From Gaertneriomyces semiglobifer (lineage: Eukaryota > Chytridiomycota > Chytridiomycetes > Spizellomycetales > Spizellomycetaceae), in assembly GCA_025558075.1 (NCBI GenBank), contig JAHLKF010000024.1:241606-305605 (forward strand): a stretch of DNA of 64,000 bases. The letters are read 5' to 3'. Made by a program: the position numbers and the translations under genes. Shown one piece after another: positions 25,201 through 37,914 of the stretch; within the stretch, counting starts at the first letter, position 1; each line of letters begins with the position of its first letter. The notes under the pieces were generated by a model. The model did not search any database. It was not told the origin of the DNA and saw only the letters and a list, made by a program, of their open reading frames with translations.

Positions 25201-28200
25201 AAACGATCGAGACGCACGAACATTACATTCAATAACTTTGATCTCGTTGTTCTTGGCAATGAACTGAATGTTGAAGGGACCGGTAACGTTCAGAGCATTG
25301 GCAATCTTACTAGTGGCAACTTCAATCTTGCGAACCGTTTCAGGATCCAGATCTTGAGGCGGCAAAACAAGAGTGGCATCTCCCGAGTGAACTCCGGCAT
25401 TCTCGACGTGTTCTGAAATGACGTGCATAATGATATTTCCATCATGAGCAACCGCGTCCATTTCTATCTCCTTGGCCTCCTCAATGAACTTCGATATGAC
25501 GACTGGATGGTCCTGGGAAACTTGAACAGCCATATCCAAATAACTGCGCAAATCATTATGCGAGTATACCACATTCATGGCCGCTCCGGACAGGACATAT
25601 GACGGTCGAACCAATACAGGATAACCGACTTTGTCACAGAATGAAGATGCCTCCTGAAGAGAAGTCAGCTCTTTCCACTGTGGCTGATCAACTCCAATCT
25701 TATCCAACATTCGAGAAAATTTGTACCGGTTCTCTGCGTTATCAATCATTTCTGGAGATGTACCCAAAATCTTAACATTTTGCCGATGTAACGGTAAGGC
25801 GATATTGTTCGGCGTTTGCCCGCCCATTGACACGATGACACCTGCGGCGGACTCCATTTGATAGATATCCAAAATGCGTTCCAATGTCAAGGTTTCAAAA
25901 TATAACCGATCCGCCTCATCATAATCAGTCGAAACGGTCTCGGGGTTGTAGTTCACCATGATCGTCTTCATTCCATTCTCGCGGAGCGTTCGAATGCATC
26001 GAACAGCGCACCAATCGAACTCCACGCTGCTTCCAATTCGATAAACACCACTTCCAAGGACCATGATACCTTTGTCATCGAAGGTTACATCGTGCTCAAC
26101 CGCATTATACGTTACGTATAGGTAGTTGGTGTATGCTGGAAACTCCGCTGCTACCGTGTCAATTTGTTTCACATATGGGGTAATGTTCTTGTCGACACGA
26201 ATTTTGCGCACACCCAACTCCGTAGTGCCAATGGCTTTCGCGATCTGTCGATCGGAGAACCCAATCTGCTTGGCAGACCGTAGCAAATTGGTAGGCAGGG
26301 TGGATGCCGTAAAGGATGAAAGCTTTCCATCAAGATCAACAATGTTCTTGAGCTTGTTTAAGAACCATTTGTCGATATTAGTAAGAGCCCAAATCTTATC
26401 CACCGAGAAACCTTTATGCATCGCGTTGGCAATAGCGAACAAGCGCTGGTCAGAAGGATACTGGAGTTCCTCCTCGAGCTTTTCATCTTCAACGACATCG
26501 TTTTGTGCAAAACCAATGAACGTGTATTCAACAGCCCGTATGGCTTTTTGGATGGTTTCCTCAAACGTTCGTCCGATGGCCATAACTTCACCAACACTTT
26601 TCATTGCCGAGCCAACTTTGGTACTAACACGGTTGAATTTTTTCAAATCCCAGCGCGGTATCTTGACAACGCAATAATCGAGGGAGGGTTCGAAACAGGC
26701 TATCGTCTTCTTCGTAACATTGTTCTTCACTTCTGTTAACGGAATGCCGAGCCCGAGTTTCGCAGCTACAAAAGCAAGCGGATACCCCGTAGCTTTAGAG
26801 GCTAATGCGGAGCTTCGAGACAACCGGGCATTGACTTCGATGATGCAATACTCTTTGGATACCGGGTTCAATGCGTACTGAATATTGCACTCGCCAATAA
26901 CTCCCAGGTGGCGGATGACGTTGACAGCAGTTCTCCTCAGCATCATATAATCGTCATCTGAAAGCGTCTGTGATGGCGCCACGACGATACTGTCGCCCGT
27001 ATGGATGCCCAAAGGGTCAAAATTTTCCATATTACAGACAGTGATACAGTTGTCGCACGCGTCACGAACAACTTCGTATTCAATCTCTTTCCATCCTTTC
27101 ATGCTGCGTTCCACGAGCACTTGGGGCGAAGTAGCGAAAGCCTTCGTCGCTAGCTTTAGCAATTGTTCTTCATTGTCAGCAAAGCCAGACCCAAGACCAC
27201 CCAAGGCATAAGCCGCACGGATGATGATTGGATATCCGATACGCCTGGCTGCCGCCACGGCTTCTTCAACCGTATTCGCGGATTCACTTTGGGCGCATTT
27301 TTCACCAATTTCTGCCATAGTTTGCGCAAACAAATCACGATCCTCGGTAATCTCAATAGTAGAAATAGGGGTGCCCAAAACACGCACTCCAAGGGCTGAA
27401 AACTCGTCTTTTAGTTTGACACCAACGTTGAGAGCTGTCTGTCCGCCAAAGGTACAGTAGATGCCATCAGGCTTCTCATACTGGATAACCTTCCTTACAA
27501 AGTCCGGGGTAACTGGCAAAAAATAGACCTTGTCCGCCAATCCCTTTGATGTTTGAATTGTAGCGATATTCGGATTGATCAAAACTGTGTAAATGCCCTC
27601 TTCTTTGAGGGCCTTGATCGCTTGGGAACCCGAGTAATCAAATTCGCCAGCTTGACCAATCGACAAGCCACCAGAACCAAGGATGAGCACTTTTCGTGGC
27701 TTAATTCTCTCTGGCGCGTGAGGTCTAGGTTCTTGAGGTAGAGGGACAAGCTTACCGGCATGATTACAAGCAACCACTCCAGCGATGAAGCGGTCGAAGA
27801 GGTACTCAGTGTCCCACGGTCCAGGGGCAGATTCGGGATGGAATTGAACGCTGAAGTATGGAAGGCTCGAGTGAATGATCCCCTCGTTTGATCCATCGTT
27901 CGCGTTCACAAAGTACTCATTCCATCCGTCCGGTAGTGACGATGTATCTACGCAATATCCGTGATTTTGAGAGGTGATGTAACACCGCCCGGATTGCAAA
28001 TTTGTGCAAGGTATGTTGTGACCACGATTACCGTATTTCATCTTCATGGTCGTCGCCCCAGCAGCTAATGCCAGTAACTGATGTCCCAGACAGATACCAA
28101 ACACAGGCTTGTCAGCCAGCTTGAGCTGCTGACCAATGCGGTCAATTGTAATCTCAACAGATGTTGGATCACCCGGACCATTGCTGATGAAGAGTCCGTC

Positions 28201-29188
28201 GAAGTCGCGATCAGCAATGAAATCGTAATCCCAGGGTACCACCTTCACCTCTACCCCTCTCTTGACGAAGCAGCGCACTTGATTCGCCTTCAAGCCAACA
28301 TCAACAGCCAAAATTCGCAACACTTTGCCATTGCGACCGCGAACCCAGCTACGCTCGTCCGGTGGCGTGTAAATAGCGGGCTTCTGCACCGACACTTGGG
28401 CGACTAGATTGTTGGCATTGGGGTCTTGCCAATCCACATCGGATAAACTGTCCATCCAGGAGCCACTGGTAGGCGCGACAGTGCCGGATTCGACGATAGA
28501 CAATGGAAACAATATCTTGGCCAACATCACACCATGGGTCCGAATCTTTTTAGTTAGGGCACGGGTGTCAATGCCGTACAAAGCTGGAACTTTGTTCTCT
28601 TTCAACCACTGTGAAAGAGAGGAATCGGCAAGATAATGTGAATAATCGTGCGAGTAGTGACCAACGATGAGTCCTCTGATATGCATTTGGACGGACTCGA
28701 AATGGCGAGGTAAATTATTGAGAAGCTCATCGACCTCTTTGCGAGACGGGACCCCATAGTTGCCAACTAACGGAAACGTGAGAACAAGGATTTGCCCGCG
28801 GTAGGAAGGATCGGTCAACGACTCAGGGTACCCAACCATGCCTGAATGTAAAGGAAAAGGGCAGGGGATAGGAAAGAGATTAACATCTCAGAACTACAAG
28901 GGTGGACCCTGACAGAGTGATTCGCTGCACGAGGAGCACACCTGTTTGAAAAACACATTCTCCAGCGACCGATTCCAACTCTGCTCCAAAAGAGTAACCC
29001 TGGAAAGCCGATCCATCCTTCAGAACGAAAGTGGCAATCGTCGGTTCGGGGGTACTCAGCGGAGGTGCAGCGACGGGAGGAGCGGGCCCAGCATTGGCTT
29101 TAACCACCGGAGCCTCGGCGACACCGGGATGAAGGTCCGCGGCAGCGGAAGCAGTGGGAGCCATTGCAGCCTTCAAAAATGATGGCAA
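22292..29188 (-). CDS. URA2: URA2: GATase-CPSase II-(inactive DHOase)-ATCase multifunctional protein
   Basis: The enzyme makes carbamoyl phosphate from glutamine and transfers it to aspartate, the first two steps of pyrimidine synthesis. Exons: 29188-28942, 28841-23791, 23730-23007 and 22947-22292. The introns are 28842-28941, 23731-23790 and 22948-23006. The 23731-23790 intron is 60 bases with no in-frame stop, so an unspliced frame reads through it. Domains in order: GATase ([15 protein letters not shown] nucleophile elbow; QFHPES), two CPSase ATP-grasp halves, the MGS-like regulatory domain ([12 protein letters not shown]), a DHOase-like domain and ATCase ([31 protein letters not shown]). 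The DHOase-like part reads [13 protein letters not shown] where active enzymes have the metal-binding HxH, so it is inactive as in other fungi. The start could be the ATG at 29188 or the in-frame one at 29164. Confidence 0.95.
23731..23790 (-). other. 60-base stop-free intron inside URA2
   Basis: On the minus strand this begins GTATGGGACA and ends CCGTTTACAG. It separates a DHOase-like end (PDTYVE) from the start of the linker ([10 protein letters not shown]). Its length is a multiple of three and it contains no stop in frame, so retention would add 20 residues rather than truncate the enzyme. Confidence 0.6.
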
Positions 29189-30260
29189 AACACCTTCGTC
29201 CTTCTCGATAGGATAGTGCTATAACCAGACTAAGGGAGAAAAGCAGAAAGGTGGATGCTGGAAGCCCTTCAGAAAATAGGCGTATGCTCTTATGTGGAGG
29301 GTTTGTGTGTTGTTCCGTTCCTATGCTATCCTATACTCCCCTAGCTAGCTCCCAAGTGGGAGAAAGAACATCAGCAGGAGCTGGGCAGACAAGATGTCTT
29401 TTATACAAAAACAAGGCCAAAAAAGAGTTCACGAAAAAAATCTCGCTTACCAAGCTGGTATCACGTGTCGAAGTCGCATGGGCTCACGTGCATAAGTAGA
29501 CTGTTCAAAACTTTAGAAACTTCGGGCTCTGTGAATCTGTGATGAGAGCCTGCTCATCAGTTAGTTTGCAACCCTGAACTCACCATGAATGCGCGCGTGC
29601 TTCTCCGCCCTGCCCTTCCTAGGCAGAGAAAAGGACATGGTCTGCATTGCCAACAGGGATGTTGCAGGTAATTGGGATTATGCATATGCTTCATTTGGCG
29701 TTTGATTAGTGCGTACGCCGGAACCGACATGCCGGTGCCTGTTCATTCGTGATGTATAATTCATAAAATCCATTTCGCATTGGGAATCCATCCTGTTCGA
29801 AGTAGTATGACTGTCGTTCAGTGCCCACCGCAGATGGATTGGTGCTATCCCTCAAGGGCTAATAATAGGCCGCCATATATCCAAGTCACGTGCCGCGATG
29901 GGGCATTCGGCTGTTGGTTGCAAAGATTCTCCTTAGACCACAAGCTACACGTAGGCAGACCAGCAGGCCCCACCTCCATATCCCAGCAAGCCTTCGTTCG
30001 GGAAGAAAAGTTCAATCCATCCCAGTTCGCTTGGTATGTGAGATAATGTGCGTGATATGACTTGTGCGCACATTGTCTGTTAATCTCGGAAGACCCTTCG
30101 GACCATTTTAGTTGCTCGCTCCACATCAGCACGGCCTCGCAGATCCAGCGCGATAATTTCTAGGCGACGTAGCTACTTGATTCACCGTGCCCTAGTTTGC
30201 TATTTTGCAGGACCTGGTCAACAGTGGCTGGTGTAGAGTACCGGGCACGCACACAAAAGT
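29189..30260. other. Divergent intergenic region between URA2 and PP2A-B
   Basis: About 1.07 kb between two head-to-head host genes, so it should hold both promoters. Short open frames here are unconserved. No RNA gene was recognised. Confidence 0.5.
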
Positions 30261-31976
30261 ATGGCCGACCCCGACAATGGATGGAGATTTGCACAATGCT
30301 TTGGAGACAAGCAGGATGTTGAAGAGGTCACCGAGGGTAGGTAACGCTGAGGACAGGTCGTCACCCTCGGTCAAGGCGGATGTCCATTTAACCCCTCTCC
30401 CTTCAGCTGATATAATCTCTGCGGTGGAATTCGATGAAACCGGCGATTATCTTGCCACTGGCGACAAAGGCGGCCGTGTAGTTTTGTTTGAACGGAACGA
30501 GGGGGTATGATTACTTTCACGCACGAAAGGTTGCAGTTCTCATCTCAACGGGGCATCTATTGGCAGAAAAAAGGCTGCGAATACAAATTTTACACCGAAT
30601 TTCAGTCTCATGAACCCGAATTCGATTACCTGAAGAGTCTAGAAATTGAGGAAAAGATTAATAAGATTCGATGGTGCAAGCGGCAGAATGCCGCCCACTA
30701 CCTACTGTCCACAAACGGTACAGTCACTTCGTTAGGGCGGGCAACCATCGTGATAACAGCGCAGTCTCACCTTCGAGTTGCACACATATGCAGACAAAAC
30801 AATCAAACTCTGGAAAATATTTGAAAAGTCCATGAAAGTGGTGTCTGAAAGTAATCTTCAACCGGAAGGTTATTCTTCGGCGTCTCAGCTGCGATTGCCG
30901 AAGTTAACCCATCATGATACAATGATTGCTGCGATACCGAGAAAAATATACCAAAATGCCCATGCATATCACATCAACTCTATTTCGGTCAACTCAGACG
31001 GCGAGACGTACTTGTCTTCGGATGACCTGCGCATCAATTTATGGAATTTAGGGATTTCTGATCAAAGCTTCAGTAAGTCCTTCGCACATCATACTCTCGG
31101 GGCAAGTGCTAAGTGCTAACTTTGGATCTGCGCCATAGATATTGTAGATATCAAACCGGTGAACATGGAGGAGCTTACGGAGGTCATTACCGCTGCTGAA
31201 TTCCATCCGTCACATTGCAATATTTTTGCATACAGCAGCAGTAAAGGCACCATAAAGTTGAATGACATGCGAGCGGCGGCATTGTGCGATAGACACGCCA
31301 AATGTAGGTTATCTTCAGCACTGCCCGTAGTAATCCCGCTGACATCGTTTAGTATTCGAGGAACGGGATGACCCCCAAAACAAGTCATTCTTTTCGGAAA
31401 TTATATCATCGATATCTGATCTCAAGTTTAGCAACGACGGGCGATACATTCTTTCACGAGATTACTTAACTTTGAAGATTTGGGACATGAAGATGGAATC
31501 GCGACCTGTGCAGGTGATCAACATCCACGACCACTTGCGTACTAAGTTGTGCGACCTCTATGAGAACGACTGCATTTTTGACAAATTTGAGTGTACCTTC
31601 AGCGGGAATGGCTCGTAAGTGTCTATTGACTACTCGCACATTGGATCCTTCGTCGTTGACGTTTGTCTACTTGTTTAGGAACGTACTGACAGGATCATAC
31701 AACAACTTTTTCCACATCTACAATCGGTACACCAACAGTGATACCATTCTGCAGGCGGATAAGAACACGTTTCGCGCAAAGCGTGTTGGTTCAACCAAGA
31801 ATAAGCTCGCGGCTGCCGCTGGCAGCAAGCGCCTGTCGCGTAAAGACGAATTTGCCAATGTCGACTCGTTGGACTTTTCAAAGAAGATCCTACACGCGTC
31901 CTGGCATCCTAGAGAGGATACGATTGCGTTGGCAGCAACCAACAACCTTTTTCTGTTCCAGGCTTCTGAGGCTTAG
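30261..31976 (+). CDS. CDC55: PP2A regulatory subunit B55 (CDC55/PPP2R2), WD40, multi-exon
   Basis: B55 is the WD40 beta-propeller that targets protein phosphatase 2A to mitotic and other substrates. The start is the ATG at 30261 ([17 protein letters not shown]). Signature blocks follow across about six short introns: [135 protein letters not shown]-like [19 protein letters not shown], and the terminal [20 protein letters not shown] before TAG at 31974-31976. These segments are close to textbook B55 and leave little doubt. One splice form may use a different donor around 30720. Confidence 0.93.
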
Positions 31977-32964
31977 CTGGTGAGAAAGTTGACGTTTAAC
32001 TGCTCACAGAAAGTTGTTGAGGGTTTGCATGTAAAATAGAAATGTGTGTGCCTACATCCGATTACATGTGATTGCTCATGGGCCTGCTCCACATTGCACC
32101 ATTGCTTTTACCCTGCCAAGGCGCGCTCAATGCTATCGGTGCCTTGTCGCCATACTCACTGTGAGGAGCGCCGGAGCGGTGGTAGTCGGAACCAACGGCC
32201 CGAGCAATTACGTGTGCTCCCAGTATTTGCATGATTCCTACCGATATCCACGAGCCGCACACTGAAGAAGTTACATTGATCAAAGTTGGCTGCGAAACGC
32301 CAAGTGCTGATATAATCCAACATTAAACAGAAGTGCACAGATGGCATCGATGCTACTGCAAAACCCTACCTTCTACAATAGGTGTTCACTGGCCTTTCAT
32401 GCATACATCACCCTGTGTATGCAGCGTCCATGTTAAGTTTGGCCTAACATTATTGAACTTTGTGGTCAAAAAGCTCATCAAGGGTATAACCCTGTTAGAA
32501 ATGTCCACAAAAACTGGAAAACCCAGAACGTGGTCCAATTGTTTAATTTCCATCATTCTACGCTTGCTGGCTAGTTGAATCATGATTTCTTGCACTGTTT
32601 GCAGCGGTTGCCAATGAACCCACATAGGTAACCATATATATTTAGCTTTCCTTTGTGGAACACATGTGGACAATGGTGTGTAGCAGCTTTTAGATATCCT
32701 CATTCTTCAGTTCACTCCCTTCATAACTGTACAAATCTATACATGGTGATTTACAAGTGAGACATTAATATACGCTCCTTCATCTTGCCTGCAGACGGCA
32801 TTGGACAACAAGGTTTCCTGATACACTCAGTTGCATCCCTTTGGCATGATTGTGTGGTGGTTAATCTTGCCTCCTGTTGAAGGTAGGTTTGACTGACCTT
32901 GCATGTGTCCACCTCGACCATATCCAGGAGTTGCCCTGAGGGACATCTTCATTGAAAGCAGAGC
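31977..32964. other. Intergenic region before the retrotransposon cluster
   Basis: Nearly 1 kb with no recognisable gene. Base composition shifts to AT-rich from about 32270. The short frames in both orientations have no family features. Fragments of other decayed repeats may be present, but none could be identified by eye. Confidence 0.4.
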
Positions 32965-32969
32965 ATTAC

Positions 32970-33186
32970 TATTGAAGATAGGTTTGAATACCAATGTATT
33001 GTAGGTGTCTACCTTAATCTTAGCCAGGAGCAATCCTGAGAGGACCCCTCCTTTTATAACAGAGAATTACAAATCCTTATCACACACTGATAACACATCT
33101 GTGATGGCACCTTCCTACAGAAACTTCTATCTAGGTGGCACCTTCCAGAATGTTCTAGCACAGTCCATGCTCATTGTCTTCCAACA
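32970..33186 (+). repeat. LTR, left copy of chimeric copia
   Basis: 217 bp, near-identical to the copies at 35234-35450 and (inverted) 37113-37329. Its flanking ATTAC pairs with that at 35451. Confidence 0.85.
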
Positions 33187-34470
33187 GCTATTCCATGAGG
33201 GCAAACCTCTAGTTAATGTGCCAACCAAGGTTTTAAACTCTCAGCTAGGCAATGAAACACTTTCATAATACAAGGTCTGAACAAAGTTAGACCCAAAGGA
33301 TATGGAGGTGCATTTCCATGCTATCAGAAAATGGCGTTGATTCAGACATTCTGTGTTGTGGCCTGAAGGCATGAACATTGAAGAATAACAATGAAACACC
33401 GCAGTGAAGCTGGACCAGCCTCACAGCAATTTGTATGAAGGCTAGTCGCATGTTAGATACTCCAAAATGTAGCATAGCTCACTGCTGAAGCAGTTTACAA
33501 AGGTGAAGGCCTCAGATGACAGCAGGAAACATTCAATGAACATGTTGCAAGAGCAAATTCTGGGATGCGTTGGAGTCCACCTAAATGCTAGGAGGCCAAG
33601 GCTAGTGCAGCTTGTCACCAGATGAATGAGCATTGGAATTATGCAATTGTGAATGGACCAACAGTGGATGAGGATGCCAAAGGTGGGACTTGCAATGGAG
33701 TTTCCATAGTGGTTCTAACCCCAACCATGAAAGCACTGACAATGCTCCAGAGACCCCAAGAAGTTCGTGCATAGCAATCTAGAGGGAGGCTGAAATCGGC
33801 ACAATCGCACAGTACACCCTTGTAGGCAGGGACAAGTTGTTGCGTTCAAACCCAGGACTTTCATATTGCTGGTACAGGTGCACAACGAATGAGCTACCAG
33901 TTGCAGTTGCGTTTTTGTGGTTTCTAATCCAACGCGCACTTGGTTTCCTCACAAATGAGAGCAGATTATCATTTTCAACAAGTTGCACCACACACATTGT
34001 AAGTTTTCATTTGTTGGAGCCGTTTTCACAATTCCGGGGCTTGGAGGACAGCCTTCACAGAGGTCAAAGGTTTCTGCAAAAGGATCTCCATTCTTGGCAA
34101 TATACAGATTGGGGCAAATGTGTAGTGCCAATTGCTGAGAAGCTGGCAGTGACAATGCTGAGGGGATACTCCGCCTTGATTCAAAGGGCAAGACATCAGC
34201 ATTGTATATCTGGTTTCCCCACTTGCTTTTTGCAAAGATGTGCTTCTTGTGGCCACCTATTGCCATAACATGAGCCCACCTGCGTTTTGAAATGTGCTTG
34301 CCAGCATCTTCCTAGACCACTATTGGTTTCCTCAAATGTGGACCCTCAGCATGTGCACACAGAAGTGATTACAAGGCTGATGCACTCTGAATCACATTCT
34401 TTGAATTCCTGAGCAGCCAGAATCTGGCATGATACCTCCCTGATGATGGACTGAGCACAAGTTCTGACAA
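32970..34470 (+). repeat. Left arm of a 1,501-bp inverted repeat
   Basis: This arm matches the reverse complement of 35829-37329 over its full 1,501 bp, with only a few substitutions. The arm consists of the 217-bp LTR plus 1,284 bp of sequence with no recognised gene. Open frames inside it are shared by both arms only because the DNA is nearly identical. Confidence 0.85.
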
Positions 34471-34476
34471 GAAGAT

Positions 34477-35233
34477 TTGGGGCCACTGGAGTATTTTCTG
34501 GGCATACAAGTCACTAGGGAGCGTTCTGACAAGGCCATCTTCCTTTCCCAACAACTGTACATCAACAAGGTCCTGGCCAAATTCAACATGGATGCCTCCA
34601 CACCTGTTTCTACACCAATGGAGACTGGAAAGCACCGTACCAAGGAGGATCAACCCAGTACAAATGAAGAAAAACTCGGCATGGCTTCAGTTCCCTATAA
34701 GGAAGCAGTTGGTAGCTTGATCTATGACATGCTAGGCACCAGACCTGACTTGGCTGCTGCCATCAGCCAAGTTTCCCAGTATATGGCCAACCCTGGGCAA
34801 GCTCACTGGAGTGCTGTCAAAAGAATAATTCGCTATTTAAAAGGTACAAATGCTTTGAAACTCAAGCTGGGTGGTGCAGACAGCAAGGGGGAGCTGGTTG
34901 GCTATTCTGATGCTGATTGGGCTGGAGATATTGATACCAGGAAGTCAACCACTGGTTATTTCTTCAAACTGGGGACTTCACCAGTGGCCTGGGCAAGCAA
35001 AAAAACAGCCTACAGTCGCCCTATCTACTCCTGAGGCAGAGTGTCTGGCCCTTACCAACACTGCTAAGGAGGCTATGTGGCTCAGGACACTTTTGCAAGA
35101 TCTTGGTCAATTGGACACCAAACAACGAACAGTCATTTATGGTGACAACCAAGGTTCTATAGCCATGAGTACCAATCCAGCTCATCATGATCACTCAAAA
35201 CATGTAGATATCCGCTTCCACTTCATTAGAGAG
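34477..35233 (+). pseudogene. Copia reverse transcriptase/RNase H fragment
   Basis: The frame opens inside the RT thumb (GPLEYFLGIQVTRE), runs through the connection (YKEAVGSLIYDMLGTRPDLA, WSAVKRIIRYLKGT) and RNase H (GYSDADWAGDIDTRKSTTGY), and changes frame at an A-run near 35000. It then continues in RNase H (TPEAECLALTNTAKEAMWL, YGDNQGSIAMSTNP, HVDIRFHFIRE). It stops exactly where the LTR begins, so the last ~40 residues typical of copia are missing. No YVDD-bearing N-terminal RT half is present. Confidence 0.85.
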
Positions 35234-35450
35234 TATTGAAGATAGGTTTGAATACCAATGTATTGTAGGTGTCTACCTTAATCTTAGCCAGGAGCAATCC
35301 TGAGAGGACCCCTCCTTTTATAACAGAGAATTACAAATCCTTATCACACACTGATAACATATCTGTGATGGCACCTTCCTACAGAAACTTCTATCTAGGT
35401 GGCACCTCTAAGAATGTTCTAGCACGGTCCATGCTCATTGTCTTCCAACA
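35234..35450 (+). repeat. LTR, right copy of chimeric copia
   Basis: 217 bp, preceded by a short purine stretch (AGAGAG) that could serve as polypurine tract and followed by the ATTAC duplication at 35451-35455. Confidence 0.85.
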
Positions 35451-35455
35451 ATTAC

Positions 35456-35828
35456 ATAATTATCACAAATCCAACAAGGTGCAGTTCAATCTGGAGCATT
35501 TCATGCTCCAGGAGACCCATTCCTCAAGAAACTTCTGTCTTTTATCTTCCAATACCTTGATGAGTAGGAACAAGACAAAACGAGTTACTGTACCAGCTGA
35601 CTGAAACCAGAGGGTGCAAACTCATTGGCATTCAGTGCAATGTTAACAAGAGGTAATCAAAATGGGCTTGAGCTTACACTGTGGATGTACATTTCAAAAC
35701 AGTTGGTTGATATGTTGGATGATTTTCAGTCACTCATCATCTGGCTCAGGCCCAGTAGGTGACCCCACCTACCTGTTTCCTCTGGTAGTGGGGGTTATGG
35801 GTGCCCAAAAGTCGTTAAAGCACTCTTT
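35456..35828. other. Spacer between chimeric copia and inverted arm
   Basis: 373 bases without a gene. A small hairpin is visible at about 35492-35512 (CTGGAGCAT, 3-base loop, ATGCTCCAG). Confidence 0.5.
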
Positions 35829-37329
35829 TTGTCAGAACTTGTGCTCAGACCATCATCAGGGAGATATCATGCCAGATTCTGGCTGCTCAGGAATTCAAAG
35901 AATGTGATTCAGAGTGCATCAGCCTTGTAATCACTTCTGTGTGCACATGCTGAGGGTCCACATTTGAGGAAACCAATAGTGGTCTAGGAATATGCTGGCA
36001 AGCACATTTCAAAATGCAGGTGGGCTCATGTTATGGCAATAGGTGGCCACAAGAAGCACATCTTTGCAAAAAGCAAGTGGGGAAACCAGATATACAATGC
36101 TGATGTCTTGCCCTTTCAATCAAGGCGGAGTATCCCCTCAGCATTGTCACTGCCAGCTTCTCAGCAATTGGCACTACACATTTGCCCCAATCTGTATATT
36201 GCCAAGAATGGAGATCCTTTTGCAGAAACTTTTGACCTCTGTGAAGGCTGTCCTCCAAGCTCCGGAATTGCGAAAACGGCTCCAACAAATGAAAACTTAC
36301 AATGTGTGTGGTGCAACTTGTTGAAAATGATAATCTGCTCTCATTTGTGAGGAAACCAAATGCGTGTTGGATTAGAAACCACAAAAACGCAACTGCAACT
36401 GGTAGCTCATTCGTTGTGCACCTGTACCAGCAATATGAAAGTCCTGGGTTTGAACGCAACAACTTGTCCCTGCCTACAAGGGTGTACTGTGCGATTGTGC
36501 CGATTTCAGCCTCCCTCTAGATTGCTATGCACGAACTTCTTGGGGTCTCTGGAGCATTGTCAGTGCTTTCATGGTTGGGGTTAGAACCACTATGGAAACT
36601 CCATTGCAAGTCCCACCTTTGGCATCCTCATCCACTGTTGGTCCATTCACAATTGCATAATTCCAATGCTCATTCATCTGGTGACAAGCTGCACTAGCCT
36701 TGGCCTCCTAGCATTTAGGTGGACTCCAACGCATCCCAGAATTTGCTCTTGCAACATGTTCATTGAATGTTTCCTGCTGTCATCTGAGGCCTTCACCTTT
36801 GTAAACTGCTTCAGCAGTGAGCTATGCTACATTTTGGAGTATCTAACATGCGACTAGCCTTCATACAAATTGCTGTGAGGCTGGTCCAGCTTCACTGCGG
36901 TGTTTCATTGTTATTCTTCAATGTTCATGCCTTCAGGCCACAACACAGAATGTCTGAATCAACGCCATTTTCTGATAGCATGGAAATGCACCTCCATATC
37001 CTTTGGGTCTAACTTTGTTCAGACCTTGTATTATGAAAGTGTTTCATTGCCTAGCTGAGAGTTTAAAACCTTGGTTGGCACATTAACTAGAGGTTTGCCC
37101 TCATGGAATAGCTGTTGGAAGACAATGAGCATGGACTGTGCTAGAACATTCTGGAAGGTGCCACCTAGATAGAAGTTTCTGTAGGAAGGTGCCATCACAG
37201 ATGTGTTATCAGTGTGTGATAAGGATTTGTAATTCTCTGTTATAAAAGGAGGGGTCCTCTCAGGATTGCTCCTGGCTAAGATTAAGGTAGACACCTACAA
37301 AACATTGGTATTCAAACCTATCTTCAATA
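35829..37329 (-). repeat. Right arm of the 1,501-bp inverted repeat
   Basis: Near-identical reverse complement of 32970-34470. Here the LTR part (37113-37329) is flanked on both sides by its own 5-bp duplication, so this copy looks like the original genomic locus of the shared 1.28 kb. Confidence 0.85.
37113..37329 (-). repeat. Solo LTR with 5-bp target duplication ATAGC
   Basis: A single 217-bp LTR on the minus strand flanked by ATAGC at 37108-37112 and 37330-37334. This is the expected product of LTR-LTR recombination after an earlier insertion. Confidence 0.85.
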
Positions 37330-37334
37330 ATAGC

Positions 37335-37863
37335 CTGTATTGTGAGTTGTTGTCCATGTATAAGTTTGTGCCCGAGCATTCCAATTGTGACACAGACCGT
37401 TTGTTACCGTCCACGGATAAATTAGAATTCCCACTCAGCATGGCCCTCTGTGAGAAATGCAGTGCTTGAAAAACTATTCCAAAATCCAACAGCAAGTGTC
37501 TTGCAGTCTCCACCAGAGTTTTCTTCATCCTCGCCTTTTCATGTTGTCTAGATGTGCATGAGCCACCAAGTTGGCCCCTCATTCCCTTGACATTGTTGCA
37601 GAGGGATCCTGCTGATGCTCTGATCCTTGTAATAAGCTTATGTGTATTCAAGTCTAAGGTTCTAAGAGTACAGTTGAATGCCCGGCATAAGAGAACCACC
37701 CGACGGAAAAGGTCACGTGTCGGGTGTTAGGGCACCCAGTCACATGGGTCACGTGCTCATGGGCACATGACGCACGTGTACATGCTGATATGGATAAGAA
37801 CCCATGTCATAGCGCGTGCCCTGGTTAGGGTATCCCTATGACGTGTATGTCACCGGGACCTCC
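37335..37863. other. Region between solo LTR and copia 2
   Basis: No gene is recognised. The right part (about 37700-37870), read on the minus strand, starts TGTTGTAAGGAGG after a polypurine-like AGGGGGGAG. It is probably the 3' LTR of the next element, though its far end cannot be fixed without a second copy. It contains repeated CACGTG/CACGTGT words. Confidence 0.4.
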
Positions 37864-37914
37864 TTACAACACTCCCCCCTTGGTGCATGCACGACATTCC
37901 CTGCAAACTGCCCG

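Larger units (their letters stand above)
32970..35450 (+). mobile_element. Chimeric copia LTR retrotransposon with 5-bp target duplication
   Basis: Two direct 217-bp LTRs (32970-33186 and 35234-35450) bracket a 2.05-kb interior. The outer flanks carry ATTAC at 32965-32969 and again at 35451-35455, a target-site duplication that shows the whole unit inserted as one piece. The LTRs begin TATTGAAG and end TCTTCCAACA, a one-base departure from the usual TG...CA. There is no recognisable primer-binding site after the left LTR. The interior is a non-copia stretch (33187-34470) joined to a fragment of reverse transcriptase/RNase H that runs straight into the right LTR. It lacks gag, protease and integrase and must have depended on another element. 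Confidence 0.8.

Noticed and set aside
26126..26677. 183-residue + strand frame within URA2
   Set aside because: Antisense to the CPSase exon, with no features of a protein family.
33837..34268. 143-residue frame conserved at 36031-36462
   Set aside because: The match only reflects the near-identical inverted arms; substitutions do not favour silent sites by eye and no family is recognised.
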